DNA of 64,000 nt from Tyto alba. Its lineage: Eukaryota; Chordata; Aves; Strigiformes; Tytonidae. Of this stretch, positions 52,301 to 64,000 are shown one piece after another. Below the pieces are notes generated by a model. That model ran no database searches, was not told where the DNA came from, and saw only the letters and a program-made list of their open reading frames with translations. Location of the stretch: NCBI RefSeq assembly GCF_018691265.1, contig NW_024881316.1, positions 29,075,319 through 29,139,318 of the forward strand, written 5' to 3'. Positions within the stretch are counted from its first letter, which is position 1, and each line of letters starts with the position of its first letter. Made by a program: the position numbers and the translations under genes.

Positions 52301-53038
52301 AATATTGCAGGTTTTGACTGGAATAGAAAATTTTTGTCATAACTCTGTTTACAGTCTCTCTCCCATTAAATTACATGCCATTCACCATTTGTGGTTTCTA
52401 TTCAAAAAAAGTGTCACAGTAGTCTTAGGACATTCTGACAAAAGCTGCACTGAAAATGTTTTCATTGGGTTGAACATAAAAATAAATCACTTCTCATAAA
52501 ATGCTAAAATTCTGTGGCTGATGAATTATTTTTTCCTAAAGCTAAAACTGCTACCAGAAGAGTTTAGAATTGCATGGGCCTGCTGCTGGATTAAAAATTT
52601 GTATCCAAACATTTGCTTATGGTGCATCCCTATGGAGGGTTACTATTGCCTCACCTTTCAGTTCAAAAACCAAGACTACTAAATGTAATGGTATCCAGAT
52701 ATTATGTTTACATTTATTCCCATAGTAAATAATAATCGTTACATATTTTAAAATATGAATTAGATGTTATTAACTTGGAAACTGTTGTTACGTTGGATAC
52801 TGCTGGTGTAAGATTGTAAGGACTGATCAGCCTTCAGTTTGTATTAAACCTATACAAGGTATTTTAAAAAATATTGCATTTTTAATAATAGCAGTCTCTT
52901 GGGCAGGTTGTATGGTCAAAATAAAGACCAGTAACCCTTAGATTTAACCCCAGTGCTACCAGAGATTTTGCTACATGACTGCAAGGATGTTATTTAACCT
53001 TTTTTGCCTCCTGCTGCTCTCATTAACACTGATGTCAG
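49331..53038. other. Noncoding sequence
   Basis: AT-rich DNA with an A-rich CAAA-type tract at 51908-51942 and a short hairpin at 52016-52037 (7-nt arms CTGGTTT/AAACCAG). No gene recognised. Confidence 0.55.
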
Positions 53039-53311
53039 GAAACAGGAGCCGCTGAAGTGCAGCTCAGAGGAGAGACGGACAGCCAACTGCTCAAATCCTG
53101 CGGTTCTGGAAGCTGGAGCCAAGTGACCCTGCGTGGGTGTCAGTGGTGGCACCTGACCCTCGGTGGCCGTGGGTGGCCAGGCAGCCCTCGTGAGCGGTGT
53201 CCCCGGCTGGACACATGCGATGGCTCAGCCTCCGGTGGGTTTGCCCTGGGCTGTGCTCACCCCTCCACAAGGCACCGTGGGCAGCGGGAAACTTATTTAC
53301 TCAATACATAG
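53039..53311 (+). other. GC-rich island with an acceptor-like border
   Basis: A clear pyrimidine tract (TTTTTTGCCTCCTGCTGCTC, near 53000-53020) and GTCAG (AG at 53037-53038) precede a GC-rich segment that is open for about 90 codons, to the TAG after 53308. The translation is rich in Trp, Cys and Gly with no domain, so it is more likely a noncoding exon or a chance opening than a coding exon. No convincing donor ends it. Confidence 0.25.
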
Positions 53312-53550
53312 TAAATATAGGGGGGTGCAGGCAGAGTGTGCTTGATCCCGTTTTAGAGTATCTAAGTTATGAAATAACGTAAAGCATTTTTGTTTAAGAA
53401 ACAAGATTCTTTTTGATGCATTCCTCATTTGCGTAAACATCACTTGCTTCTTAACCAGCATTTCTCCTCTTTCAATCCCATTTTGGAGAGTTGGGGAAGC
53501 TGCTTTTAATTCAATTTACCTTTCATGTCCCCTGCTGTTGGCATTTCTAG

Positions 53551-53858
53551 GCATCAGCCACTCGGGAGGCAATTGCTGAGCTGGAGGACCAGCTCCGACC
53601 ATCACGAAACCAACAGCCTCATACTGCACCACCAGCTACTCCTGACAGCGTGGGAGGAGTTGCAATGGGTGTCTCGGGGCAAGAGGGAAGGGCTAGCACT
53701 AGGCTGTAGGTGCTGAGCGGTGGTGGGGGTCCCGGGGGGTCCCAGCTGTGCTTGGCATGGGAGTGCAGCAGCAGCAGGTCACGGGCAGCAGAGGCGTTGG
53801 GGGCTGTCAGTGCCTTCCTTAAACAGGCTGCTGTGGGAGCCAACGTGAACAGGGCAAG
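53551..53858 (+). other. Exon-like segment between consensus splice sites
   Basis: TGTTGGCATTTCTAG (AG at 53549-53550) opens and AAG|GTAAGT (GT at 53859-53860, a full donor consensus) closes a 308-nt GC-rich segment in AT-rich surroundings. The frame starting at 53551 is open for 52 codons (ASATREAIAELEDQLRPSRN at its start) to a TAG at 53707-53709. It could be an exon of a long noncoding RNA or a terminal coding exon of an unseen gene; chance is possible. Confidence 0.3.
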
Positions 53859-53860
53859 GT

Positions 53861-56800
53861 AAGTCCCAAACTAGAACACCTCTACTGAAAATTCATCCTT
53901 TCCCCCCACCCAAACCTGCTTCGGATTACAGAAATTATTGCAAAAACCAGAGACCTTCAGTCATACTACTCCACACAAAAAATGCTCTGGATGTTTAGGT
54001 CGCATGACAGAGTTCTTTCAAACTCAGGATTACTTTGCTAGGAAGCCAGCTGTGTTATAAATGCAAACAAATCTGTGCTCGGTAGATTGAACAGCAGGAT
54101 GAGCCATAGTGTCACTGTGGGACCTTGCATTGCCACAGTAATTGTGTTGCCAGAGCCTGTGATCCCTGGTAACAATACCAGAGGCTGTTCCTGCTAGGAA
54201 GTCTACAAATTAAATAGAAAGAATGGCAAGAAGAGGCATGAAAGGACCTTGTAGTCTAAGGTCACAGTGTAGTCTCTATATAAGAGCACTAGAGCCCGCA
54301 TCTATCACTCTTCCCAAATTTAGTGAGGGTTGTCAGAGCATTTCAGTGGTTCTCAACTATCTCAGCTGTGGAAGATTCTCCTCCAGAACATGATTGGGAT
54401 ATGTGGTAAACACCCTTTCCTCTGGATATTGAAGGAGCTCAGCTGAGATGACACGTAACTCTGATAACTCGATCTCCGAAAAAATGACATGAATTTTGAC
54501 CTACACCTCTGGTGTGGCCATCTCAATAAGCAGCTCTGCTGACAGTTCATTTCTCAGTATGAGATTATGTACTGAGGAGTGGTGGAGGACGACATGCTTA
54601 CTTGTTTATTTGCTTTATTTTTAAACTTGGATGTGGTTTTTTTGAATGTTGCCTGTAACACTACCCTGCTGGGAGGGATCCTTGTGCCTTTCATTCCTTG
54701 AGGTTTTCAGGTCCATGGTTACTCTGCTGGTCTCTGGAAAGCATTTACTGCACATGCTTATGATCAGGGAGCCATTCATGCTATTACAAACATATTGCTG
54801 ATTAAATAACGTGTTCCGTTCTGAATTTCATATTGCACATCTTCACAGGGATGCCCCGGCTTTCGGTGAGCACCAGGCAGACCGTGCCGGTGCTGCCCGC
54901 TCCTGGAGCGCGCAGCTACGCAGCACTCACACCATGTCTCTGGGCAGTTGTGCACCTCATTTGTTCTCCCACTGCTCCACTGACAGCCCCACCAAGAGAG
55001 TGGCTACATCACGCCGGCCCCCGCTCTGCATGGACCTTCCCGAGAGGAGCAGCTCACTCCTGGCTGACCTTGGGTGGAGGCGGGGAGGGCATGAGCGTGC
55101 CGGCACCAGCCCATGTGCCCTGGCCCTGCTGTTCAGCGGTCACTTGAGGTTCCAGTTCTTCTCCCTTCTGCCATCTGTTTCATATAGGCTTTTCTCATGT
55201 TAATTACTAACCTACTTATTTGCTCATGAATAGGATAAATTATGTTTCTCCCAGGAGAAATAAAGTGCTCCCAATTTGAGGCTCCTTCAGAGAGAAACCT
55301 GTGCCCAGGCTTGACAGAAATAATTGCCCTTGCCCCAGCGTAATGACAAAAAGATAAGCAATCTCTAAGGCCCAGCAGTTTAGTGAATCTATCTTCTCTT
55401 CCTAACGGCTGGATTAGAGGCTTTGTGCTCCCAGACTCTGGAATAGTTTCCATCTCTCAGAGAATAGAAATAATTGCTAAGGACAAACCATGCTGTTGCA
55501 GTTGTCATATATTTCTTGGTTGAGTTATCAGCAATAACTTATCTATTACACAGGGTTTATTGTTTTGGCACCTTTGGGGAACATACATGAAGCACAATGA
55601 ATATAAATCGTGTTGCATTTTGACAGTATCTTAAGATTTATGGAGAGAATAAAGAGAAAACAAAACCATTTTGTATGTGGAAAGGATGGGAAAATTATTG
55701 ATTCAAAAAACGCTTAGAACGGTCTCGGTCTGGTAAGACAATGAGCATAAGTTTAACTTCAGATCCGTGGAATAATGCCAGTGACCTGAAAATAGTAAGA
55801 GATTTTTAAGCAGCTTCACTGAAGTGAATGGGGGACAGGGAGGGAAACATTTTTGATTTCCAGAGTCACAGGTAGACAAGTAATGCTTTTGAAAATCCTG
55901 CCTGCAATTCATACTGCTTATAATAAGTTAATAGTCACGAGGAAGTATTTTCTATTTGGTTTTCAAGGAAAAAAGTTTGCCATCAGAACAGGGGGAACAG
56001 CTAAAATACAGGGGATCCTGATTACACCCATGAAATTTTGTTTGACCTAGAGACCCTGAAGCTGTAACACCACTGCCATTTTCCCTGAAAAATATTTGAT
56101 TTTTAGTATCTCTTGTACAGATCTTGATTTCCTCCTAGGTCTTGTAATATACCTCTAATCATTAAGGTGATTCCCAGAGCATGGAATTGAGTGACCTAAT
56201 TCCTTATAAACTTTATTCAACCCACCCGAGTCATAGGCAAAGATTTCAGCTTTGAATCAGATGGAGAATGCCTTATGGCAGAAGTACCTGCTTCTGTTGC
56301 CCCAATGCAATAAAGACAAGTTGACTGTCAGTCCTGACCCTGACTGCCCACTCAGCTAAAGGCGTTGGTTTCATGATATTAATCTCTGATGGTCTCATAA
56401 ATCCGCATCCTCAGAAAGACACATCTTACTCTTACATAGGGGTTGCTCCAGTAAGATGTCACCTAGACTATCAGGTTCATGTGTTTTGATTAATTAAAAT
56501 TTGATTCCAACTGAAAAATGCCATAGTGAGAAAACCTGGACAGTTTGAAACAAATTAAATTGCTTTGGGTTGGATTAATGCCTAGTTTGAGCAAAAGTGT
56601 GGTTTTGTTTTGTTGTTTGGTTTGGGTTTTTTTTTTTTTTTTTTTTAAATATGCCAATATTTCCACCTCTAAATTAGTAATTATATTAGGCTGGCCATAA
56701 ACTTTCATCAACAATGTTTTAGAGGTCTACCACTAAACCGGTTAATTAGTTATGCACATAGACATAATTGTTAGTTTCTAAAATAGTGATAAAATAATTA

Positions 56801-57447
56801 GAATTCAGAAGAAGCAAAATGAAGAGAGCTTGATAAAGTAATTCCTAGAAAAACTAAAGCAGAAGAAACAAATGTCTTAACTGAGTGATTATCACAGAAA
56901 AACATAGCAAAAAATGACAAGTGCAAAAGTAAAAACGATACAAATTAAGAAAAATATCTGTATTAACAGGTAACAGGCATGAAAGATTATTATTCCAATA
57001 AAGCTTTAAACACATATACTTCTATCTTCTGTCCTCTTCAAAAATACTGATCAACAATAACAGAAAATGTGACATTACAGATTTCTGACTGAACACGTGC
57101 AGAAGCACATACATTACCAAGTACAGGACACCAAGTCCCTTTGGACATCAAGCCCAGAGACTTTTGTGCTGCATGAAACCAGTTTAGAAACACAAGACTA
57201 ACACTCATTTGAAAATAAATGATGATTGATGGTTCATTTCATGCACTATGTGACCAGATCTTTGATCATCAGTGACAGAAGGTGCAAAAGTTTTCATTGC
57301 CTATAAAGGACACTCTTAAACATTCAAACATCACTTTGCCTACTCAATGGCAGTTCTCTTTACAAGATTATTCCCATTATTTCCACTATTTTATAATCCT
57401 TAGTTATTATAGGTATTAACATGTACACTTATCTAGGTTCCTTTTCT
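53861..57447. other. Noncoding sequence with a CpG-containing patch
   Basis: AT-rich except for about 54850-55140, which is GC-rich and contains a local cluster of CpG dinucleotides just after an acceptor-like CATCTTCACAG. An AATAAA follows at 55259-55264. A 20-T run lies at 56627-56646. A hAT-like terminal word (CAGTGGTTCTCAAC) is at 54344-54357. No gene recognised. Confidence 0.5.
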
Positions 57448-57520
57448 CATGAAAGATTGGACTAGATGATATTTCAAGGTCTCTTCCGACCTGGGCTGTT
57501 CTGTGATTCTATGATTCTCT
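57448..57520 (+). mobile_element. CR1 LINE, extreme 3' tail only
   Basis: About 73 bp: GATTGGACTAGATGATATTT, then CTCTTCCGACCTGGGCTGTT and the terminal octamers CTGTGATTCTATGATTCT. This is the typical avian CR1 3' end with severe 5' truncation. The well-kept octamers suggest a fairly recent insertion compared with other copies here. Confidence 0.9.
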
Positions 57521-58339
57521 GAAAACATTGTTTATTCATTTTTCTCTTATACTTTAAGAGGTCCAGTTTATATGTACTATTAAAATAATGAAATTCTTCA
57601 AAAAAATGTAAAGATGTATGGCAGTCTGCAAACCTCTACACAGGTGAAACAATCAGTGTTTAGGATAAATAACCTTTTTTGGGCCTGAGGTAGAAGAAGC
57701 AAATCTGAAGTTAAGAAGGGTCAAGAACAGATTGAGAAAGGCTGAGTACTGAACAAGTGCTCTGAGTTTAATTTAATTAATTTAATGAGCTAGACAATAT
57801 GAAAAAAAGGAGTGATAGTGGCTTTTAGAAGAGGACCAATCATAAAGTCATTAGTCCCAGTGGAATAAAAAGAGAGAAGGACATTTGTGGAAAACTTAAT
57901 AGGAAGAAGTTTTTCTATTGTCTATAAAACAAGTGGAATTACAAATCTTCATTTTCAAGTTCGACTTTTGAAAAGGAACAGTGCTGAGAGCTCAAAGTCA
58001 AAGTGTCTGCTTTATGAAAAATATTCTCACAACGCTTACTTGATGTTTACGTACATTAGTGAGCGTGTGTCCACCTTGGTGTATATAGCTTTGTTAGTTT
58101 TGTCCTCATAGCACCATTCTTAACTTGATAGCTGGATGAAGCATATCACATCCATAAAAGGACATGTGTCTGTATATTTATTTAGCTCTGCTGACAAGGG
58201 ACACCTACTGTGATGGCTGCAGAGTTGTGCTGGCTGGTTTTAGCACCTAACAGGCATCATTTGACATGTCAAAAGACAGCGTCTCTTCCTACAGATCTGG
58301 ACTTTCCTCTGTCTTCAGACTGCCAGGGCTGTAACAATA

Positions 58340-58455
58340 CAAAAAAAAAAACAAAACAAAACAAAGCAACAGCAACAGAAAACAAACAACCAAACCAACC
58401 AACCGACCAAACAAACAAAAAACCCAAGCCCAAACAAACCAAAATAAGAATAAGA
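58340..58455. repeat. A-rich (CAAA/CCAA)n low-complexity tract
   Basis: About 115 nt of A runs and CAAA, CCAA and CAGCAA units drifting along its length. Possibly a degraded microsatellite. Confidence 0.85.
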
Positions 58456-60636
58456 TATTTAGTGCTTTATCTTAAAGAGAGCAAACCCAAATATTTTCAG
58501 ATGCAACCATCAACTTTTGGTCCTTCTGCCTCACACAGGCAAAATTAAATATGATTTCACCTACATATTAGACTTCTTTAGCTGTTAGCATAGTTAGACC
58601 AAGCTGTGGGAGCTTTCTGACTTGTTTTACAAGCCTGAAATTCATTTACAGGACTTTCTCTTCATTCACAATTTACATCGTTAGCAGCAGAAGCAGTCCA
58701 ACTTGCTCTAAGAGGCTGCCACACTTTGCTGATGGTCATCAAAGCTCAGAAAGATGCTTCAGGGGTGGTACAGTGGGGAAAAACTGCTTATTGCTCTGTA
58801 CTCACATGAAATACGTCTTTGCTGCTTAGATCAGACTGATAGTCTTTTCTACTGGAATCCTTTCTGCACCATTCTCCATTGAAGTTAAAGGTAGGCATTA
58901 ATGTTTGAACAGTGCCTGTGTTTGTTAAGTGCCCATCGAAGAGGACTTGAATGCCTCAGACACAAGCCCAAGTAAAACTGGATGACTCTGGTTGAGTGTC
59001 AAAGTTACAGGGTAGGAAAGGTTAGGGGTTGGGGTTTTTTCCCCTCTTCTACAGCAAAACATTTCATTTGAGACTCTTTATTAACTCTGTAGTTGATAGC
59101 AGACAGTATTTTCCTTCTTTAGACAATTAAAGTAATCAATTTCATGTGGCCATGGAGGAATAACTGATACGTAACTATTTGTTTTCCTTCATTACCTCTC
59201 TAAAACATGGATTCCTGATCCATGATGGAAACGAACAGGGAATGGGGAGGGAGGGAAGGAATTTAAGTGGATAGGGAATTCTAGACTTTTTATGTTCATT
59301 GTAACTTAACTCTCTTCAAATTAAATAAAAGAGCTAATTAGCCTACAATCTAGTGTTGAATGCGTCTACATACCAGCTTGAAAACTTGCAACCTTTATTC
59401 AGGCTATGAATCAGATTGTAAAACCTGATGTTCACATAACTAAACATTCTCCAAGCCAAATGCCATCTGTAGCTGCTGCCTGCCTCAGCTTGCTATGCTA
59501 GAGGGGATATTCATAGCATGGATCCCAGGAGGGGCTTGGGAAGATACTCCCCAGCAGCTGAGGAATAGCAATAAGAGAACTTTATGGCATGAATCACAAT
59601 GTTGGTGCCTTAGCCCTCTGAAAGGAGGGAACCATGGGGTATTTCTGTAATATTTGGTCCATTACCTCCTTTCTCTGTGGTCTGCATTTCCTCCCATTTA
59701 TAAAAATGATGAGAATGGAATAGCAGTAAAGCATTACCACAGCTTGACTTCTGGGATGGGAATATTTGGATCTTCTTGCCCAGAATCTCACATTCTGGGT
59801 GTGGTGTAAGCAGTGCCTACAGTCCCCTCTGCACTCAGGGGCTGTTCACAAAGCATCACTAGAAATAGGTGGGATTCAAGTATGTGATACAAGCTCTCAA
59901 ACGTGGTCCTGAAGTTTTGGTGTTCCTCTGTGTCTGTTGTTCCTGCATATTCCCAAATGTCAGGGTGCTCTTTGTTCACGTTCTTTGTTCTTATTGAGGG
60001 GACAGGATGCAGTAACACAGGGTGCAGCTGAATGCCTGAATTGTGCTTTAAACTGAGGTCATTTGAGTTAGAGGTAAGTAAATAAACTGCGTAAGTCTGC
60101 TAGTATGTGCTTTAAATGTTTATTTATTTACTGCATTCCAGTGGTGTGGCTTACAGGCTATCAAATCTACTTTTGTCAAATGCAGGAAGAAAAGAAAACC
60201 ATTTTCCTCTTCACCAAGAGTCTGGAAGCCAAGTTTCTGTCTGGAATGATCTTGAGGGGCTGATTTACAGATATCCAGAAATACAGGTTTATAAAGAAGA
60301 GGCAGAGTGTCCCAAGGCTGTACATAAAAGTGGGGGTTGTTACATTGCCTTAAAAAGCAGAAACACAACACAAACCAAAATCCTCTAGAAGATGTTAATA
60401 ACAAGTTTTTAATCTGTTCTCTTTGAAGTAGTTCTTTTCCTTAAATGAAAATGACGGAGATCCAATATCTTACTGGGTATCAAGCTTACCTGTTTGAAAA
60501 CTATTTTCATAAAACTTGTGTTAGGATTTACATATCTTTACAAGTGTACCTATTTTTCTCCCAAAAGCACAGTCTTTGGGTTTGCAATCTCACACAATTT
60601 CATGAGATGGTATATGTGAACATAAATTTTGAATTT

Positions 60637-60659
60637 AATTTTCCCATATTGGGAAAATT
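60637..60659. repeat. Perfect inverted repeat, 10-bp arms
   Basis: Arms AATTTTCCCA and TGGGAAAATT around a 3-nt centre TAT. It could form a short hairpin or a dyad binding site; no gene end lies nearby. Confidence 0.8.
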
Positions 60660-62726
60660 CTACTCATCAAATGAAGTGGTTCATCACTTTCCAACAGGAA
60701 GATTTGATAGAAAATGGGGAGAGCTGACTTATGGATACAAATACTACCGTATACAAGATGGTAGACAGTCCTAAATAGTTCACCACAGTTCAGCCGGAGG
60801 GATCAGATTATTCCAGAAGAATGAGAAAAATGGTGCATGGATCTTGAAGTCTGGTAGAAGCCATTATAAATACAGCCATCACACTAACAGTGGTAGCTTT
60901 TCACTAGAGAATAATTAACTTAGTAGCTATATTTAATGAAATAAAAACACAAAGCAGGCATCTACCCATCCATTTGTCAGTATTCATGATTTCAGAATGA
61001 TCTTGAAGGAAAACATAAGTAAAGATGTGGGAGAAATGCAACAATACTTACAAAATATGGATTATGCAAAGCTTATTTGGCAGCCTTTGTGATAAGCTAT
61101 TCCTGGATAAAGGTGATGAACCAAACCCAAACTATCCAGACTTGTCTAAAACACTTGCCTTTGATCATGTGCTACATGAGAATTGAACTGAGATAGAGAA
61201 GATGAGGAAAATGGAAAGTGATCATCACGACGGAAATACTTAATAGGGAGAAAGTGAGGTGTTGCTTTGAACGGGTATCTATGGAGCTGAAAAGGGCTTT
61301 TTTTGACAGAGATTAGTCATGAGATGCGGCTGATTTAATATTTTAATTGCTGGTCTTCCCACACAAACTTTGTCTCTGGGTACTTACAAACTTTACTAAA
61401 AAAGCAGAACACAGAGAAGCCTTACAAGCACAGAAAGAGGTCCAGATCTGGACAATCTTAAGACCTGAATTTGTAGAAATAGGGTGAGAGTTAACAGCAC
61501 AGAATGGAAATTAGAGCACCAGGGGACTATGAATTAGCTTCAGAGGTAATGTCTTTTAAAGATTAAGCAGTGGAAGGTCCCAAGTGTTCTGATGACAAAG
61601 TATAAACTGACTTTAAAAAGTCCGAAGGCATGTTTTCTTTCTTGCCAAACTGTTCTCAAAAATGTGGTTTTGCTGAATAAGCTTGTGTATCATAATACAT
61701 TTACCTAATATTCTGCTTTCCTTCTTCAGCAGTGTATTTTTCTATTTCTCAGATTCTAAAGGTTTTGAAGTCATTCTTATGACAATTACTGGGAAGGAAA
61801 ATGAAAACCATAAAGAAATAAGAGGAAGAGTTTTTTGTTTCAAGATAGCAGCAAAAAATGAGTAACCTGCTCACTGAATTTTCCTTTGCCTTTTGTCAGG
61901 ATTATGCAAAAGGCAGAAGAGAAGAACTTTTTTAAGAGGGAAGGCAGATGTTTGCTAGGAAAGGAAGCTCCTACACAGGGTTTCAGGCAGCTCGACAGGG
62001 TCATGTATTTTCACTGATGTGCTTAAAAGAGAACCTCAACTTGTATCAGTAACAGTTATTGAAGGATAAGGGTGCCCATGAGCACTGCTGCATACATTCA
62101 GCTTGTGCGAGGCGGAGAAGGATCTTGCTGTGCCATCCAGCTCTTGTGTAACACAGTTCCTGGACCACACTTGTGGGAAAACTAGTTTTTGGGGGTACCC
62201 ACAGGCAGTCAGAAGGATTACGCTAATCAGTGCAGGTGCAGGGGAGAAGGTCCGTGTAGCTTATTGAAGAACATGCTTGGGAAGAATCGAGGGGGTGTGC
62301 TTTCTTCTGGTGGGGATTTTTTAAGGGCAATCTGCCAAGCATTTTAGCGGCTAATTATATCAGGAGTTTATTTTTTGAAGTGTTTATAAGTGATCCAAAA
62401 AGAGGGAGGTTTGATTCTTCCACTTGACATGTGCCAAATATAATTGGAATGATTACACACTGGTCAATCTGTGAACAAATTGGATTTGCAATTTTGGCAA
62501 TCACCCGGCTTTTGAAAGGCCCTCTGGAAATCAGGATGGTTTGTTTCATGCAATGCTGACAGTTTGTGCACAAAAAAAGAATAATAAAATAAGCACTTTC
62601 TTGCTAGACAAATAAGATCTAGGATGAAATCTTACTCCTTTGAAGATGATGGCAAAATTCCCATTGGCCATGATTTCGCCTCAAATCTTTCAGCAGTGAA
62701 CCTAATAGTTCCTAGTAGATCTGCAG

Positions 62727-62743
62727 AAAAAAAAAAAAAAAAA
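62727..62743. repeat. Poly-A run (17 nt)
   Basis: Uninterrupted A homopolymer followed by CAAAAC; no retroelement body recognised upstream. Confidence 0.9.
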
Positions 62744-63222
62744 CAAAACTATGAAAATTAATCTAATAAAGTTATCTTTTCTACTTGCAAACATTCCCAA
62801 CTGTAAACACTATCATCAAGCTGACGCTGTCCTACCTGTAAAAACCCCATCATTTATAGAAATTAGGAAGCAAAGGAAGTAATTACATTCTTTAGGTTAA
62901 TAACATTATGGCAGAGGAAACATCTAAAAGTGCTTTAAACAAAGGCTGAGGACTTTTTCAGTCCTATCTTTGATATTATTTCTCGTCCATCTAGTCCCTT
63001 ATCAGCCTGCCATTTTGACAGACTGACTCAAGGTCAGTTGTTTCTAGTAATTTCATTGCTTGTACTCCTTATGCACTCTTCTGAATTGTTTTTGTCCTTT
63101 CTGCTTTCAAAGTCTATGGGGTTTTTTACTTTTTAAAAACCTAGAAAGAGAAATAGGAAATAAGTAACAATTTATTGTTCTGAATTTTGTCACTTGATTC
63201 ATTCTCCTTATTTTGCCCTTTT

Positions 63223-63223
<1 letters not shown>

Positions 63224-63251
<28 letters not shown>
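63224..63251. repeat. Poly-T run (28 nt)
   Basis: The longest homopolymer in the window. It is followed by AATTTTAGG. Its length is likely to vary and is prone to sequencing error. Confidence 0.9.
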
Positions 63252-63256
<5 letters not shown>

Positions 63257-63335
63257 TAGGATTTCCCCAATATTTTAGAGATGAAAAAACTACAAGACAA
63301 TAAATTTGTTTTTAAAATTTTTAATACTACTTCAT

Positions 63336-63440
63336 TTAGGCCCTAATTCGGCAAAGAAACTTAATTCCCTGTTAAATGTAAGCATTTATTAAAGCCCAGT
63401 GTGACTTAAGCATGTTAGATGTATTTCTCAAGATAAATGG
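63336..63440. repeat. Old amniote interspersed repeat fragment (probable)
   Basis: AGGCCCTAATTCGGCAAAGA near 63338 followed by AACTTAATTCCC...TAAATGTAAGCATT resembles a palindromic repeat family (GGCCCTGATTC.GCAAAGCACTTAAGC style) seen in reptile and bird genomes. The mirrored half is not clear. No family name is assigned. Confidence 0.4.
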
Positions 63441-64000
63441 AATGTATCTTTCACTTATACAGCATCAGACTGTGTAATTTAGATTGCCACTGCCACTATC
63501 CAGTAATCTCCACTCTACGTTCTCCTACCATCAGCTCAGCTCATTTGACTCCAGTGGGAGCAAGGTATATGTCTTCAGTTATTTCTCTCTGTGTCAGATG
63601 TTAGTTGTTAGAACTCAGGACAAACCCAAACTTCAAGAGAGGTCACTGATTTGTAAACCTTTCTCACTGATACATATTTGTGTTTGTGACAAAGAGCAAA
63701 AACTCAACAATTCCTAAAAAGGAATTTCCTAAAAAATGTATGTTCAAAACCAAAGAAAAATTACAAGTGTTTGTTCAAAGAAAATAAAAGGAATCCAAAT
63801 TAAAATACGTTGTTGTGAATGCAATGTATGAACACAGACACGAAGATGTAAGATTCCTTTCTAATTCAGGCTTTCAGCTTCAGTGATTGTAAGTTTTTGT
63901 CAATGTAACAGTGGATAGAAAAAAAGCTTTCAAAACTGTTTATTAACCTAACTGGCTATCAAGAAGATCTATCTATCAAAATCCAAGTTAGCTATTGCTC
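63441..64000. other. Noncoding sequence to the window end
   Basis: AT-rich DNA; no gene, repeat end or regulatory element recognised. Confidence 0.55.

Larger units (their letters stand above)
57521..63335. other. Noncoding sequence
   Basis: AT-rich DNA. Holds low-complexity tracts (58340-58455, 62727-62743, 63224-63251) and a perfect short inverted repeat at 60637-60659. Open frames at 60116-60388 and 60445-60774 have no supporting signals. No gene recognised. Confidence 0.55.

Noticed and set aside
54849..54864. Tiny exon between CTTCACAG and GTGAGC
   Set aside because: Only about 16 nt long, too short to support without transcript data.
60445..60774. Plus-strand frame of 109 codons
   Set aside because: AT-rich, aromatic-heavy translation with no motif and no flanking signals.
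1..64000. CRISPR arrays, tRNA, rRNA and bacterial-type operons
   Set aside because: No regularly spaced repeats, no recognisable tRNA or rRNA sequences and no densely packed coding frames; the sequence is vertebrate in character.

Overview
This window looks like vertebrate nuclear DNA from a bird. It is AT-rich, almost free of genes, full of homopolymer runs, and carries several CR1 LINE copies ending in the avian ATTCTATG-type 3' tail, plus a solo LTR of the ERVL type common in bird genomes. There are no operons, ribosome binding sites, CRISPR arrays, rRNA or tRNA genes that I can support. No intact protein-coding gene is visible; the window is best read as intergenic or deep intronic sequence. 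All family assignments rest on motifs recognised by eye, not on a search.

Layout. 1-8.4 kb is unique noncoding DNA with one G-quadruplex motif. 8.4-10.6 kb, minus strand, holds the most interesting object: a decayed gene of unknown identity. It shows a 1.2-kb exon-like stretch that is protein-like but broken by stops and frameshifts, and upstream of it a 108-nt open exon with a strong acceptor and donor whose splice phase matches the big exon. 10.6-26.5 kb is noncoding with GC-richer patches near 17 and 21.5-22.6 kb. 26.5-35.1 kb carries four CR1 pieces: a short minus-strand one, a 1-kb plus-strand one with a dead reverse transcriptase, an old minus-strand one, and a plus-strand tail. 35.1-45.8 kb is noncoding.

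45.8-47.6 kb is a nested pair: a minus-strand CR1 copy split by an ERVL-type solo LTR of 1,076 bp with TG...CA ends and a perfect 5-bp target duplication (TCACT). The LTR keeps a CCAAT box, a TATA-like box, a poly(A) signal, and a perfect three-unit heat-shock element followed by an unfolded-protein-response-like site, so it may have been (or still be) a stress-responsive promoter.

47.6-64 kb is noncoding apart from a probable L2-like LINE remnant (48.9-49.3 kb), a cluster of GC-rich islands with splice-like borders (53.0-55.1 kb; possible noncoding-RNA exons), a very short CR1 tail (57.45 kb), low-complexity tracts, and old amniote repeat fragments. Nothing here amounts to a working multi-gene system; the items worth following up are the decayed gene and the stress-motif LTR.
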